A stretch of 40,638 nucleotides of DNA from an uncultured Collinsella sp. (GTDB lineage Bacteria; Actinomycetota; Coriobacteriia; Coriobacteriales; Coriobacteriaceae). Positions 1-7,733 of this stretch are shown piece by piece. The position numbers and the translations under genes were made by a program. Position 1 is the first letter of the stretch. The number at the start of each line of letters is the position of its first letter. The DNA is taken from contig CABRZC010000007.1 in NCBI GenBank assembly GCA_902475375.1, forward strand, positions 1 to 40,638. The letters are read 5' to 3'. Under the pieces are notes generated by a model. The model was not told the origin of the DNA. It saw only the letters and a list, made by a program, of their open reading frames with translations, and did not search any database.

Positions 1-3
1 AGA

Positions 4-18
4 TGATTCTCATTCTCA
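4..18 (-). promoter_or_regulatory. Fur-like box at left edge (tentative)
   Basis: On the minus strand these bases read TGAGAATGAGAATCA, which fits the 7-1-7 Fur pattern TGATAATnATTATCA with three mismatches. The surrounding 1-248 region is AT-rich and has no convincing gene. The site would most naturally serve a gene lying left of the window on the minus strand. It rests on pattern similarity only. Confidence 0.3.
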
Positions 19-254
19 ATAATAATTTTTTGTTATCAGACTATTCTTCAGCAGAGATAACGCATTTCCGCAGGTCAGGAATGTGTCTGTTCAAAATAAC
101 ATCTAACTTTTCTTTTGGTCGACCGTTTACCGCCAAATTTCTACCGTTCGTCTGTATTACGCAATGTACCTGCGGATATACGAGATGATGAGCGGCGTGT
201 TACCATGATAAAAAATTGTTATGAACACTTCGATAGAACCCAAAGGAGTTGCCC

Positions 255-911
255 GTGAACGAGACCGTACGTCGCTTTTTGCCGATGGTCGATTTCCTGG
301 AGCAGGTACTCGGTAAGAACAGCGAGATCGTCCTGCACGATTTCTCGGATCCCGACCACGCCATCGTCGATATCCGCAACGGTATCGTGAGCGGCCGCAA
401 GGTCGGCGGTCCCGCCACCGACCTGGCACTCAAGATCATGCACGACGCTAAGTATCGCGACCTGCCGTTTATTACGGGCTACGAGGGGCGCGGTGCCGGT
501 GGCAAGACGTTGGAGTCGGCGACGTACTTTATCCGCGAGGACAACAAGATCGTCGGCATGCTTTGCGTCAACACCGATCTTTCCACGATACGCTCCATCA
601 ACGCCATGGCGCAGCAGCTCATGACGTGCTTCGACGCGGCGCCGACGCGCACGGAGCCCGCGTCTATCGAGGTCGAAAGCCTTTCGGAGTCCACACAGGA
701 GCTCATCGACCGCAGCATTGCCGAGCTGCTGAGCGCGCGCGGGCTGGATGTAGCGTCACTTGGCCAGAGCGACCGCGTGGACGTCATTCGCCACCTCAAC
801 GGCAACGGGGTGTTCATGCTCAAGGGCGCCGTAGCCTGCGCCGCCACCGCGCTGGGCATCTCGGAGCCCAGCGTCTACCGCTACCTGCAAAAAGTCCGCA
901 AGGAGGGCTAG
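255..911 (+). CDS. YheO/DauR-type transcriptional regulator (PAS-like + HTH)
   Basis: This 218-residue protein has the two-part build of the YheO family. An N-terminal PAS-like sensor covers roughly residues 1-115, including LEQVLGKNSEIVLHDFSDP and an EDNKIVGMLCVNTD stretch. A C-terminal helix-turn-helix covers roughly residues 150-218 and ends GISEPSVYRYLQKVRK. Characterised relatives such as DauR are repressors sensing amino-acid-related ligands; the ligand here is unknown. I chose the GTG at 255 over the in-frame TTG at 249 because AGGAG ends at 248, six bases before the GTG. It lies convergent to a RidA gene, and RidA proteins are often linked to amino-acid deamination, which makes an amino-acid role plausible but unproven. 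The family call is firm; the target genes are not visible. Confidence 0.85.
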   Translation: MNETVRRFLPMVDFLEQVLGKNSEIVLHDFSDPDHAIVDIRNGIVSGRKVGGPATDLALKIMHDAKYRDLPFITGYEGRGAGGKTLESATYFIREDNKIVGMLCVNTDLSTIRSINAMAQQLMTCFDAAPTRTEPASIEVESLSESTQELIDRSIAELLSARGLDVASLGQSDRVDVIRHLNGNGVFMLKGAVACAATALGISEPSVYRYLQKVRKEG

Positions 912-928
912 CGAGCAAAATGGAGCGC

Positions 929-1055
929 GGGCAGTCTTTTTGGGACGGGGCTATTTTAGCTACCCTCCCTCTGCCCGCGATTTCGATGAGCCGCAAGTAA
1001 AAGCAATCCTGCATATTGGGGTAGCTAAAATAGCCCCGTCCCAAAAAGACTGCCC
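929..1055. repeat. Long inverted repeat, 37-bp perfect arms
   Basis: Arm 929-965 (starting GGGCAGTCTTTTTGGGACGG) is the exact reverse complement of 1019-1055, with a 53-nt spacer. Each arm also holds a small internal palindrome, GCTATTTTAGC. The element fills the gap between the YheO-type regulator and the ridA terminator. It could form a very stable RNA hairpin or a cruciform. It has no obvious target-site duplication. Whether it is a REPIN/MITE-like unit or an elaborate terminator cannot be decided from one copy. Confidence 0.9.
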
Positions 1056-1087
1056 TTGGTGGCTCCACAAGTGACCCATCGCTTGAC

Positions 1088-1125
1088 AAAAGACCCTGCA
1101 GTTCACACGCACTGCAGGGTCTTTT
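1088..1125. terminator. Bidirectional intrinsic terminator
   Basis: A perfect 15-bp stem (AAAAGACCCTGCAGT pairing with ACTGCAGGGTCTTTT) has an 8-nt loop and A/T tails on both sides. It sits 30 bases past the ridA stop on the minus strand and also faces transcripts from the upstream plus-strand regulator. Confidence 0.9.
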
Positions 1126-1155
1126 TGCATGTCATGTTTAGCTGTTGCCAACGCC

Positions 1156-1533
1156 TTAGAGAGCGGCGACGACCTCGATCTCGACCAGACCGCCAGCCGG
1201 AAGAGCGGCAACCTGGAAAGCGCTGCGCGCGGGGAACGGGGCCTCGAACTTGGAGGCATAAATCTCGTTCACGGCAGCGAAGTCGGCAATGTCGGCCAGG
1301 TAGACCGTGGTCTTGACGACATCGGCAAAGGTGGCGCCGGCAGCGGTCAGCAGGGCCTCAACGTTAGCAAGGGACTGCTTAGCCTGGGCCTCGACGCCCT
1401 CGGGCATCTTGCCAGTTGCGGGGTCGATGCCCAGCTGGCCGGACAGGAACACCATGTTGCCGGTCTGGATACCGGGGGAATACGGGCCGATGGCTGCAGG
1501 TGCGTTATCGGAAGACACGACGGTCTTGCTCAT
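1156..1533 (-). CDS. ridA: RidA family enamine/imine deaminase
   Basis: This 125-residue protein has the full length of RidA/YjgF (about 125-130 residues). RidA proteins hydrolyse reactive enamine/imine intermediates such as 2-aminoacrylate, protecting PLP enzymes. Visible signatures are AIGPYSPGIQTGNMVFLSGQ near the N-terminus, a central TTVYLADIADFAAVN stretch, and the arginine of PARSAFQVAALP that binds the substrate carboxylate in family members. The terminal GGLVEIEVVA block is also typical. The ATG at 1533 is chosen over an upstream extension because AAGGAG lies just before it. It appears monocistronic, ending at the strong terminator 1088-1125. Family members with this arginine are usually active deaminases, so the call is firm. 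Confidence 0.95.
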   Translation of the reverse strand: MSKTVVSSDNAPAAIGPYSPGIQTGNMVFLSGQLGIDPATGKMPEGVEAQAKQSLANVEALLTAAGATFADVVKTTVYLADIADFAAVNEIYASKFEAPFPARSAFQVAALPAGGLVEIEVVAAL

Positions 1534-1911
1534 GTTTTTCTCCTTACGATCAGATAGAGAGCGTGAGCGCGGCGTTCGCACCGGGAGGCACAATTCGGTC
1601 TGAACACCGCGCTTGATTTGGGATAGTACTCAAGGTTTCCGCGCGATGCAAGATTATTATCACGTTGCGAGAATATTTTATCGCCCAACGGTGCCTGTCG
1701 GCCGCTGAACGGCACGAACGGACGGTGAAGCTCAAAATGATCTGTTTCCCTCCGTTCCCATCGGATCAGGTGATTCATAGGGAACGGAGGGAAACAGATC
1801 ATTTTTGCTGCAAGGGCTGCTGAAGACTTTATCCTGCTTGGGCCACAGGGCTCGTCCGCCGCAACAGCATCACTATACTTTCGAGTATCTGAGCATTTTG
1901 AAAGGCAGGAT
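1534..1911. other. Intergenic region between ridA and the U32 gene
   Basis: This 378-base stretch lies between two divergent genes and presumably holds both promoters. No coding sequence is convincing. Its main content is the perfect 26-bp inverted repeat at 1734-1805. A TATACT hexamer at 1873-1878 is a possible -10 for the plus-strand gene, but no good -35 accompanies it. Confidence 0.5.
1734..1805. repeat. Inverted repeat, 26-bp perfect arms
   Basis: Arm 1734-1759 (AAAATGATCTGTTTCCCTCC onward) pairs perfectly with 1780-1805 across a 20-nt spacer. It lies between divergent genes, so it cannot be a simple 3' terminator for either. It may be a mobile palindrome or a large operator. Confidence 0.9.
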
Positions 1912-4404
1912 ATGACCGCAACCGCCAGTCGAACCACCAACCGCAGACCCGAGCTCTTGGCGCCCGCCGGAGGGCCCGAGCCCTTTGCCGCCGCACTCGC
2001 CGCCGGGGCAGACGCCATCTACTGCGGCATGGGCAGCTTCAACGCCCGCCGCAAGGCCACCAACTTTACCGACGAGGCCTTTGAGCAAGCCTGCCGCGCC
2101 GCGCATCTAGCCGGGTCGCGCGTCTACGTCACGGTCAACATCGTCATCAAGCAGTCCGAGATGGGCGATGCGCTGCAACTTATCCATCGCTGCTCCACGC
2201 TGGGCGCCGATGCCTTCATTATCCAGGACTGGGGCCTGTTCTTTGAGGTCAAACGCACCATGCCCGGCATCGAGACACATATCTCGACCCAAGCGAACAT
2301 CCACGATGACCGTGGGACTATCTGGTGCCGCGAGCAGGGCGCCGACCGCGTGACCCTCTCGCGCGAGCTCTCCATCGACGAGATTGCCGCCATTCACGAT
2401 GCCGCGCCCGACGTTGACCTGGAGGTCTTTAGCCATGGCGCCATCTGCTTTTGCTACTCGGGCCTGTGCCTGCTTTCGAGTTTTGCCATGGCGGGACGAT
2501 CGGCCAACCGCGGCATGTGCGCTCAGCCCTGTCGCCTGCCTTACGAGCTAATCGACGAGAACGGCCGCACGCTCTCCCCAGCCGGCCGCGAGCGTGCGCT
2601 ATGTCCGCGTGACACCAACACCTCACAGCTTGTTCGCCGTCTGTATGACGCCGGCGCCGCGTCGCTCAAGCTCGAGGGCCGCATGAAAGCGCCCGATTAC
2701 GTGTACTCCATCGTTGATGTGTATCGTCACGAAATTGATGACATGCTGGCAGGGGTCGCCGTTGCCAAGGACGAGGAAGCCGCCCGCCAGCGCCAGCTCA
2801 AGCGCTGCTTCAACCGCGACTTTACGCACGCCTATCAGGACGGCACCTCGGGCGACGAGATGATGAGCTACGAGCGTTCCAACAACCGCGGCCAGATTGT
2901 GGGCACGGTGCTGGGCAGCCGCCCGGCCAACCGCGATGTGCGCGGCCTCAAGCCCGACGACCGCCGTCGCCGTGCCGCCATCGCCCGCATTGAGCTGTTT
3001 GAGCCCGTGGGCAAGGGCGACCTGCTGGAGCTTCGCCACGACGATGAGTTCGACCAATTCCTGACCACCATTGCCGCCAATGATGCCGCAGCCGGCGATA
3101 TCATCGAGTGCCGCGTGCCCCGCAGTATGCCCGAGGGCTGCCGCGTCCGCGTGATTCGCAGCCAGCGTGCCATCGACGCCGCCGGCGCCGCACTCAAGCG
3201 CGATGTGCTGCGCCGCCGAGCTGTTGATGTGTCCGTCGTGGCGCGTCTGGGCGAGCCGTTTACCGTTACGCTCACCTGCTGCGACGACCCCGCGCTTACC
3301 GCCACCGCCACCGGCTTTACCGTCGAGGCCGCCAAGACCCGCGCCGTCGAGGCGGCAGACCTGGTTGAGCATGTGGGCCGCATGGGCTCCTCGCCCTTTG
3401 AGGCGGCGAGCTTTGACATTTCGCTCGACGCCGGCTGCGGTATGGGCTTCTCCGCCGTGCACAAGGTGCGCGCCGCCGCCTGTAAAGCGCTCGAGGAGGC
3501 CATTCTGGCACCGTACGAGGAGCGCGCGAAAACGCTCGAGTGGCCGGTACTCGACAAATGTACGCGCGCCATGCCCGAGCATTACCGCGATGAGCCGCAG
3601 ATCTGCGCCGCCGTCACCACACTCGAAGCCGCCGAGGCGGCTCGTGCCGAGGGCGCCACGCGCATCTACATGACCACTGATGCGCTCGATGCTGTCGGAC
3701 TCTCCCCTGCCGATGCATTTGAGCAGGGTATCGTGCCCGTACTCGACGAGGTCTGCCGCGCCGTCGACCACGAGCGCGTCGATCCGTGGGTTGTTGCCGG
3801 CGCCACGGTCGCTATCGGCAACATCTCTGAGCTTGCCCTGGCCGCCCAGGTTGGCGCCACGGCGGAGGTCCGCTCTTGCCTGCCGGTGCACAACACGCCC
3901 TGCATGGAGGCGCTTGCCGAGCGTGGAGCCGGTGCGTTTTGGCTCTCGCCCGAGATCACGCTCGACGAGATTGTCTCGCTCGGCGCCGCCGCGCCCGCGG
4001 CTCTGGGCATCACCGTCTTTGGCCGCCCGCGTGTCATGACAAGCGAGCATTGCATTCTGCAGGTTGCCAACGGCTGCATCCACGATTGTGCCAACTGCCG
4101 CCTGCGTGCCCGCAAGCTCTCGCTCAAGAATATCGACGGAAAGGTCATGCCCGTCCGAACCGACATCCACGGCCGCTCTCGCCTGTACGATGCCTACCCC
4201 ATCGACCTCACGCCGCAGGTCCCTCAGCTGCTCGATGCCGGCGTGCGCCGTTTCATGGTCGACGGAACTTTGCTCGAGGCCGATGAGATTGGCCGTGCCG
4301 TCGCTCGCGTCCGTCGCGCCGTCGAGGCGGCACAAGCCGGCCGCAAGCCCGCCGCCCGCCTGCGCGGGGCGACCTCGGGCTGCATGTTTGTGGGAATCAG
4401 CTAA
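1912..4404 (+). CDS. U32 family protein (RlhA/TrhP-like, DUF3656-type architecture)
   Basis: This 830-residue protein belongs to the U32 family. It begins ELLAPAGGPEPFAAALAAGADAIYCG and carries the core signature around residues 165-205: EVFSHGAICFCYSG, then a second cysteine pair in NRGMCAQPC. Well-studied members (TrhP, RlhA) are RNA hydroxylation factors that use prephenate-derived chemistry and probably an iron-sulfur cluster held by such cysteines; the old 'collagenase-like peptidase' label rests on few members. The length of about 830 residues matches the long RlhA-like form with a central DUF3656 region and a second barrel-like half. A further Cys cluster near residues 719-729 (NGCIHDCANCR) supports metal or cluster binding. 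It starts at the ATG at 1912 behind AAGGCAGG. The pseudouridine synthase gene 15 bases downstream suggests an RNA-modification operon. Whether the target is tRNA or 23S rRNA is not determined. Confidence 0.88.
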   Translation: MTATASRTTNRRPELLAPAGGPEPFAAALAAGADAIYCGMGSFNARRKATNFTDEAFEQACRAAHLAGSRVYVTVNIVIKQSEMGDALQLIHRCSTLGADAFIIQDWGLFFEVKRTMPGIETHISTQANIHDDRGTIWCREQGADRVTLSRELSIDEIAAIHDAAPDVDLEVFSHGAICFCYSGLCLLSSFAMAGRSANRGMCAQPCRLPYELIDENGRTLSPAGRERALCPRDTNTSQLVRRLYDAGAASLKLEGRMKAPDYVYSIVDVYRHEIDDMLAGVAVAKDEEAARQRQLKRCFNRDFTHAYQDGTSGDEMMSYERSNNRGQIVGTVLGSRPANRDVRGLKPDDRRRRAAIARIELFEPVGKGDLLELRHDDEFDQFLTTIAANDAAAGDIIECRVPRSMPEGCRVRVIRSQRAIDAAGAALKRDVLRRRAVDVSVVARLGEPFTVTLTCCDDPALTATATGFTVEAAKTRAVEAADLVEHVGRMGSSPFEAASFDISLDAGCGMGFSAVHKVRAAACKALEEAILAPYEERAKTLEWPVLDKCTRAMPEHYRDEPQICAAVTTLEAAEAARAEGATRIYMTTDALDAVGLSPADAFEQGIVPVLDEVCRAVDHERVDPWVVAGATVAIGNISELALAAQVGATAEVRSCLPVHNTPCMEALAERGAGAFWLSPEITLDEIVSLGAAAPAALGITVFGRPRVMTSEHCILQVANGCIHDCANCRLRARKLSLKNIDGKVMPVRTDIHGRSRLYDAYPIDLTPQVPQLLDAGVRRFMVDGTLLEADEIGRAVARVRRAVEAAQAGRKPAARLRGATSGCMFVGIS

Positions 4405-4419
4405 CCGAAAGGCTTACAC

Positions 4420-5079
4420 GTGAACGAAGAACCTCAAGTCCTCTACTGCGACGCCTGGCTCATGGCCATCGACAAGCCCGCCGGCATGATTGTCCACGGC
4501 GACGGCACCGGCGAGCGCACACTTACCGACTACGCTAGCGACCTGCTGCTGGCCATGGGCGACGGCTTTGCCGCGACCGACTTGCAGCCGCTCAACCGCC
4601 TGGACCGCAACACCACTGGCGTGGTACTGTTCTCGCTCGACAAGCAGACGCAGCCTGCCTTTGACCAGATGGTCATCGACCACGCTTTCGAAAAGCACTA
4701 CCTGGCGCTCGCCGAGGGCAAAATCGACTGGAACGAAAAGCTCATCGACAAACCCATCGCCCGCGACCGTCACGACAGCCGAAAGATGCGCGTCGGCGCC
4801 AGCGGCAAGCCGTCTCAAACGCGCGTGAAGGTGCTCAAGCGTCTTAAGAGCCGTCGTGGCCTGCCCACGCGCTCGTATATCGATGTCGAGCTGCTCACCG
4901 GCCGTAAGCATCAAATCCGCGTGCATCTGGCCAGCGAGCATCACCCCCTGGTCGGCGACGACCTGTACGGCACGCCGCGTCCTTGCGGCCTCATGCTCCA
5001 TGCCCACAGCGTGTCCTTCACGCATCCCGTAACCGGTGAGCACATCCACATCGAAGCCCCCTGCCCCTGGGAGCCCTAA
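4420..5079 (+). CDS. RluA-family RNA pseudouridine synthase
   Basis: This 219-residue protein converts uridine to pseudouridine in rRNA or tRNA. The catalytic motif is visible as LNRLDRNTTGVVLFS around residue 67, with the catalytic Asp in RLD (commonly HRLDxxTSG; His is Asn here). Later family blocks are FEKHYLALAEG and the C-terminal LTGRKHQIRVHLASEHHPLVGDDLYG. There is no N-terminal S4 domain and the protein is short, resembling RluA/TruC-type single-domain enzymes. It starts with GTG at 4420 behind GAAAGG. It follows the U32 gene by 15 bases, so the two are probably co-transcribed. Its stop codon overlaps the base of the hairpin at 5078-5118, which can act as its terminator. The exact target base cannot be read from sequence. 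Confidence 0.92.
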   Translation: MNEEPQVLYCDAWLMAIDKPAGMIVHGDGTGERTLTDYASDLLLAMGDGFAATDLQPLNRLDRNTTGVVLFSLDKQTQPAFDQMVIDHAFEKHYLALAEGKIDWNEKLIDKPIARDRHDSRKMRVGASGKPSQTRVKVLKRLKSRRGLPTRSYIDVELLTGRKHQIRVHLASEHHPLVGDDLYGTPRPCGLMLHAHSVSFTHPVTGEHIHIEAPCPWEP

Positions 5080-5118
5080 AACCTGCCAAAAAGGGACAGG
5101 TTTATTTTGGCAGGTTTT
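5078..5118 (+). repeat. GGGACAG-loop hairpin, copy 1
   Basis: A perfect 14-bp stem (AAAACCTGCCAAAA with TTTTGGCAGGTTTT) encloses the 13-nt loop AGGGACAGGTTTA. The left arm overlaps the stop codon of the pseudouridine synthase gene, and the trailing T-run could terminate its transcript. The loop shares the GGGACAG core with the hairpins at 5389-5425, 7604-7632 and 26837-26867, while all stems differ. Confidence 0.9.
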
Positions 5119-5168
5119 ATCTGGGCAAACGTCAAGCCGTCACGATGGCTCAGCCGCGGTCCCAAAAC

Positions 5169-5225
5169 GTCTCGATCTGTAACAGTTAGAACCCATTTTC
5201 CGGTCTATCTGTTACAGATCGAGAC
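5169..5225. repeat. TCTGTAACA dyad, copy 1
   Basis: Perfect 17-bp arms (GTCTCGATCTGTAACAG at 5169-5185 and its complement at 5209-5225) flank a 23-nt spacer containing CCATTTTCCGGTCTA. A diverged copy follows at 5250-5305. No gene overlaps it. Confidence 0.88.
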
Positions 5226-5249
5226 ATTCGAATCCCCCTTAAGGGAAAA

Positions 5250-5305
5250 TCTCAATCTGTAACACCTGGCCCACTTTTAACGGTCTAGTTGTTACAGACT
5301 TAGAC
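5250..5305. repeat. TCTGTAACA dyad, copy 2 (diverged)
   Basis: It begins TCTCAATCTGTAACA and ends TGTTACAGACTTAGAC, with ACTTTTAACGGTCTA in the spacer. Alignment with the first copy shows conserved outer arms and a conserved right-hand spacer, so the two are tandem copies about 81 bases apart. The arms of this copy are imperfect. Confidence 0.8.
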
Positions 5306-5321
5306 AAACCGGTAGACAACG

Positions 5322-5356
5322 AAAGCGGCAACACCCGTAATGGACGTTGCCGCTTT
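5322..5356 (+). terminator. Intrinsic terminator
   Basis: An 11-bp stem (AAAGCGGCAAC with GTTGCCGCTTT) encloses a 13-nt loop and is followed by TCTATT. It would stop plus-strand transcription from the U32/pseudouridine synthase pair if copy-1 hairpin read-through occurs. It also has an A-run on its left side, so it may work for the minus-strand deoR-type gene. Confidence 0.7.
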
Positions 5357-5388
5357 TCTATTGAGAAAACTATTCGGTTTTCGTTGCT

Positions 5389-5425
5389 AACCACCACAAT
5401 GGGGACAGGCACCTTTGTGGTGGTT
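5389..5425 (+). repeat. GGGACAG-loop hairpin, copy 2
   Basis: A perfect 11-bp stem (AACCACCACAA with TTGTGGTGGTT) encloses a 15-nt loop, TGGGGACAGGCACCT. It lies 18 bases past the stop of the minus-strand DeoR-family gene. The stem is unrelated to copy 1, but the loop has the same GGGGACAG core in the same register. Confidence 0.9.
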
Positions 5426-5442
5426 TTGGCCTTGTCCCATCG

Positions 5443-6189
5443 CTAGACCGTGATAACGTTGTCCATCGACTGGTACTTGGCGGGTACCTCGCCCGCAGTG
5501 ATGATCGTTGCATCACGAAAGTCCGCGAACTTGACGGGCGCCACCATGCCAAATTTGCTGGCGTCCGAGATTACGAAGCGTTTGGCGGTATGGCGCATCG
5601 AGACACGCTTGACCTGCGCTTCCTCGATATCCGGTGTGGTGAGACCTTGCTCGGCGGCGATGCCATTGGAACCCCAAAAGCCGCAGTTGAAGTTATAGCG
5701 GTCCAGAGTTGCCAAGGCATCGGGACCGACGAGCGCCTCGGTCTCGGGCTTGAGCTCGCCGCCAAGCGCAACGGTGCGCATGCCGCGCAAGGCGAGGTGC
5801 TGAGCGTGAAGCACGGAATCAGTCACATAGGTGACGCCCTCAAGGCGCGGAAGATGCTCGATGAGCTTGAGGGTCGTCGATCCCGAATCGATATACACAA
5901 AGCTATCGGGCTCCACCAGGGCCGCGGCACGGGCGCAGATGCGCTCCTTGTCATCGTTATGGAGATCGCTGCGCTCGTTGATCGTCAGGTCGCGCGTCAC
6001 GTGCGCGCGCTCCAGACTCGTCGCGCCTCCGTGCACCTTGGCGATACGGTGTGCGCGGTCGAGCGTCTGCAAGTCGCGCCGAATGGTGGACGGTGTCACG
6101 CCCAGGGCTTCAGCAAGCTCCGGTACGGCAACCGAGCCGGCCTGCTGCACCATCGACACAATCGCGTTGAGCCTATCTTCCGCAAGCAT
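5443..6189 (-). CDS. DeoR-family transcriptional repressor
   Basis: This 248-residue regulator has the standard DeoR length. The N-terminal winged helix (residues 1-57) contains the family signature VPELAEALGVTPSTIRRDLQTL followed by KVHGGA. The C-terminal effector domain (about 75-235) is the phosphosugar-binding, ISOCOT-fold type, with YIDSGSTTLKLIEHL and a GGELKPETEALVGPDAL stretch. Such proteins usually sense a phosphorylated sugar. The ATG at 6189 is preceded by GAGGAG that overlaps the stop region of the upstream oxidoreductase gene; the two genes are 3 bases apart and form one operon. It probably autoregulates through the half-site cluster at 7323-7452, which is inference. Confidence 0.93.
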   Translation of the reverse strand: MLAEDRLNAIVSMVQQAGSVAVPELAEALGVTPSTIRRDLQTLDRAHRIAKVHGGATSLERAHVTRDLTINERSDLHNDDKERICARAAALVEPDSFVYIDSGSTTLKLIEHLPRLEGVTYVTDSVLHAQHLALRGMRTVALGGELKPETEALVGPDALATLDRYNFNCGFWGSNGIAAEQGLTTPDIEEAQVKRVSMRHTAKRFVISDASKFGMVAPVKFADFRDATIITAGEVPAKYQSMDNVITV

Positions 6190-6192
6190 CGC

Positions 6193-7272
6193 TTACTCCT
6201 CCTCGGGGTACACGACTCCCCAGTCGGCGCGGAGCTTGGTCATCAGCTCCATAACATCAGAAGCATAGCCCAGAAGCTCGCGCTTCGAATCATCGCCGGC
6301 AACGGCCTTCTCCAGGTCGGCCATCTCGTAGCACAGAGCGTATGCCTCGGTGCCAGCGTGGACCTTCTCACGGTGACCGTCCGCAGTCCACACGATGGTC
6401 GCATGGTCGGCACGCGGATACTCGTTGACCTCGATATAGCACTTATCGAAGCTGATGACCGAGCGCTTGGGCTGCTTGGAGTGGAGCGTAAGGCTCACGA
6501 CGCCCAGCTGCTGCTCGGCGTTACGGCAGACAATGCCGCCCGCAACGTCAACACCGGTCTCACAGGTGTTGCCCAGCGAGACAACCTCAGCGGGCTGGCT
6601 CGCCATAAACAGGCGCATGACGGAGAGCGCGTACACGCCAATGTCGAGCATGGCGCCGCCGGCAAGGTTGCGATTGTAGAAGCGATTGGTCAGATCGCCG
6701 TACTCCTTGTAGCTGCCAAAGTTGAGCTGAGCGAGATTCATGCGGCCGAACTCGCCAGCATCCATGCGACGGCGCAGCTCCTGATACAGCGGCATGTGAA
6801 GCACCGTGGTGGCGTCCATAAGGACCACGTTATGCTCGTCGGCGATGGCACGGGCTTCGTCGAGCTCGGCGGAGTTGAGGGTAATGGCTTTCTCGCAGAG
6901 CACATGCTTGCCGGCGGCCAGCGCGGCACGCAGATAGGTGATATGCGTGTTGTGCGGCGTGGTGATATAGACGGCATCGATGTCTGGATCGGCGTAGAGG
7001 TCCTCAACCGTCTCGTACACCTTCTCGACGCCATACTGCTCGGCAAAAGACTGGGCCTTGGACAGCGTGCGGTTGGCGACACCCGCGAGTTTGCGGCCGG
7101 CCAGAGCGAGGGACTGGGCCATTTGGTTGGCGATAACGCCGCACCCGATCACGGCCCAGCGGAGCTCGGGGGCCGTAAAGATATCATCGGGGAAAGGCTG
7201 ATCCTGGACCGAGGCAAACGCCGCCTTTGCGGCTGCCTCGGCGTCGAGTGGAACCTGCTTGGAATCTGCCAT
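6193..7272 (-). CDS. Gfo/Idh/MocA family NAD(P)-dependent oxidoreductase
   Basis: This 359-residue protein has an N-terminal Rossmann fold with the dinucleotide motif AVIGCGVIANQMAQSLAL around residues 33-50. The next element, ADPDIDAVYITTPHNTHI, is typical of the family. The normally conserved EKP motif appears as VLCEKAITLN, with Ala in place of Pro. The C-terminal half is the usual alpha/beta substrate domain with GGAMLDIGVYALSVMRLF. The N-terminal extension of about 30 residues before the fold is somewhat long. I chose the ATG at 7272 because AGGAGG precedes it, rather than an upstream in-frame start. Members oxidise or reduce sugars, inositols or dihydrodiols; the substrate is unknown. 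Pairing with a DeoR-type sugar-phosphate repressor points to carbohydrate metabolism. Confidence 0.92.
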   Translation of the reverse strand: MADSKQVPLDAEAAAKAAFASVQDQPFPDDIFTAPELRWAVIGCGVIANQMAQSLALAGRKLAGVANRTLSKAQSFAEQYGVEKVYETVEDLYADPDIDAVYITTPHNTHITYLRAALAAGKHVLCEKAITLNSAELDEARAIADEHNVVLMDATTVLHMPLYQELRRRMDAGEFGRMNLAQLNFGSYKEYGDLTNRFYNRNLAGGAMLDIGVYALSVMRLFMASQPAEVVSLGNTCETGVDVAGGIVCRNAEQQLGVVSLTLHSKQPKRSVISFDKCYIEVNEYPRADHATIVWTADGHREKVHAGTEAYALCYEMADLEKAVAGDDSKRELLGYASDVMELMTKLRADWGVVYPEEE

Positions 7273-7322
7273 GAATGCCTCCTGCGTCGTGAAAAGTCTT
7301 TCAATTCTGACAGCTATATATT

Positions 7323-7452
7323 CGCACAAATACGCGTGTATGTGCGTACTTCTGCGTATATAACCGCCAAACGGTCAAAATACAACCGCAGACGGCGCAT
7401 ATACACGCATGGTCACGCAATCCTGCGCACGCAAATACGCACAAATGCGCAC
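7323..7452. promoter_or_regulatory. Cluster of ACGCA/TGCGT half-sites upstream of the oxidoreductase-DeoR operon
   Basis: About 130 bases contain many copies of a CGCA-type unit. An imperfect palindrome, beginning CGCACAAATACGCG and ending TATGTGCG, spans 7323-7346. TGCGTATAT follows near 7353, GCGCATATACACGCAT is near 7396, and a dense run CGCACGCAAATACGCACAAA lies near 7426-7445. No coding potential is seen. The position, starting about 50 bases before the oxidoreductase start, suits an operator array for the co-transcribed DeoR-type repressor. Binding is inferred, not shown. Confidence 0.55.
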
Positions 7453-7603
7453 TAATCATTGCTCAGAGACGGGGAATTCTACTTAGAACTTCAAAGACAG
7501 GATGATCCGTTTCACCACGTCGCTCATGGCGCGCTGCAGCTCTAAGGACCGTCCCAAACTGCCGACAGAAAAGGAACGTCCCCAGGCGCCGGCATTTCAA
7601 GAG

Positions 7604-7632
7604 CACTCATTTAAGTCTGTCCCCAATGAGTG
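7604..7632 (-). repeat. GGGACAG-loop hairpin, copy 3
   Basis: On the minus strand an 8-bp stem CACTCATT/AATGAGTG encloses the 13-nt loop GGGGACAGACTTA. The layout matches copies 1 and 2: stem, then GGGGACAG, then 4-6 bases, then stem. It is intergenic, in the scar between the oxidoreductase promoter and the DegV fragment. Confidence 0.88.
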
Positions 7633-7733
7633 GGAGTAATCAGAGACCCTTTGCGAAGGAGGCCGGACGTGGCCTTCCTCGTTTTTATTCATGGACTTGA
7701 GTCCGTGCCGCACGGCACGCACGGCATAGAAAG

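Noticed and set aside
2623..4335. 570-codon minus-strand frame inside the U32 gene
   Set aside because: It is antisense to a clear U32 coding sequence with cysteine motifs, and its own translation shows no family features.
5169..5305. CRISPR array
   Set aside because: There are only two repeat units, each is an inverted repeat with a conserved spacer, and no cas genes are present.
5590..7455. 621-codon plus-strand frame opposite the DeoR and oxidoreductase genes
   Set aside because: Both minus-strand genes have diagnostic motifs and ribosome-binding sites. This frame has neither and ends in the repeat-rich promoter.
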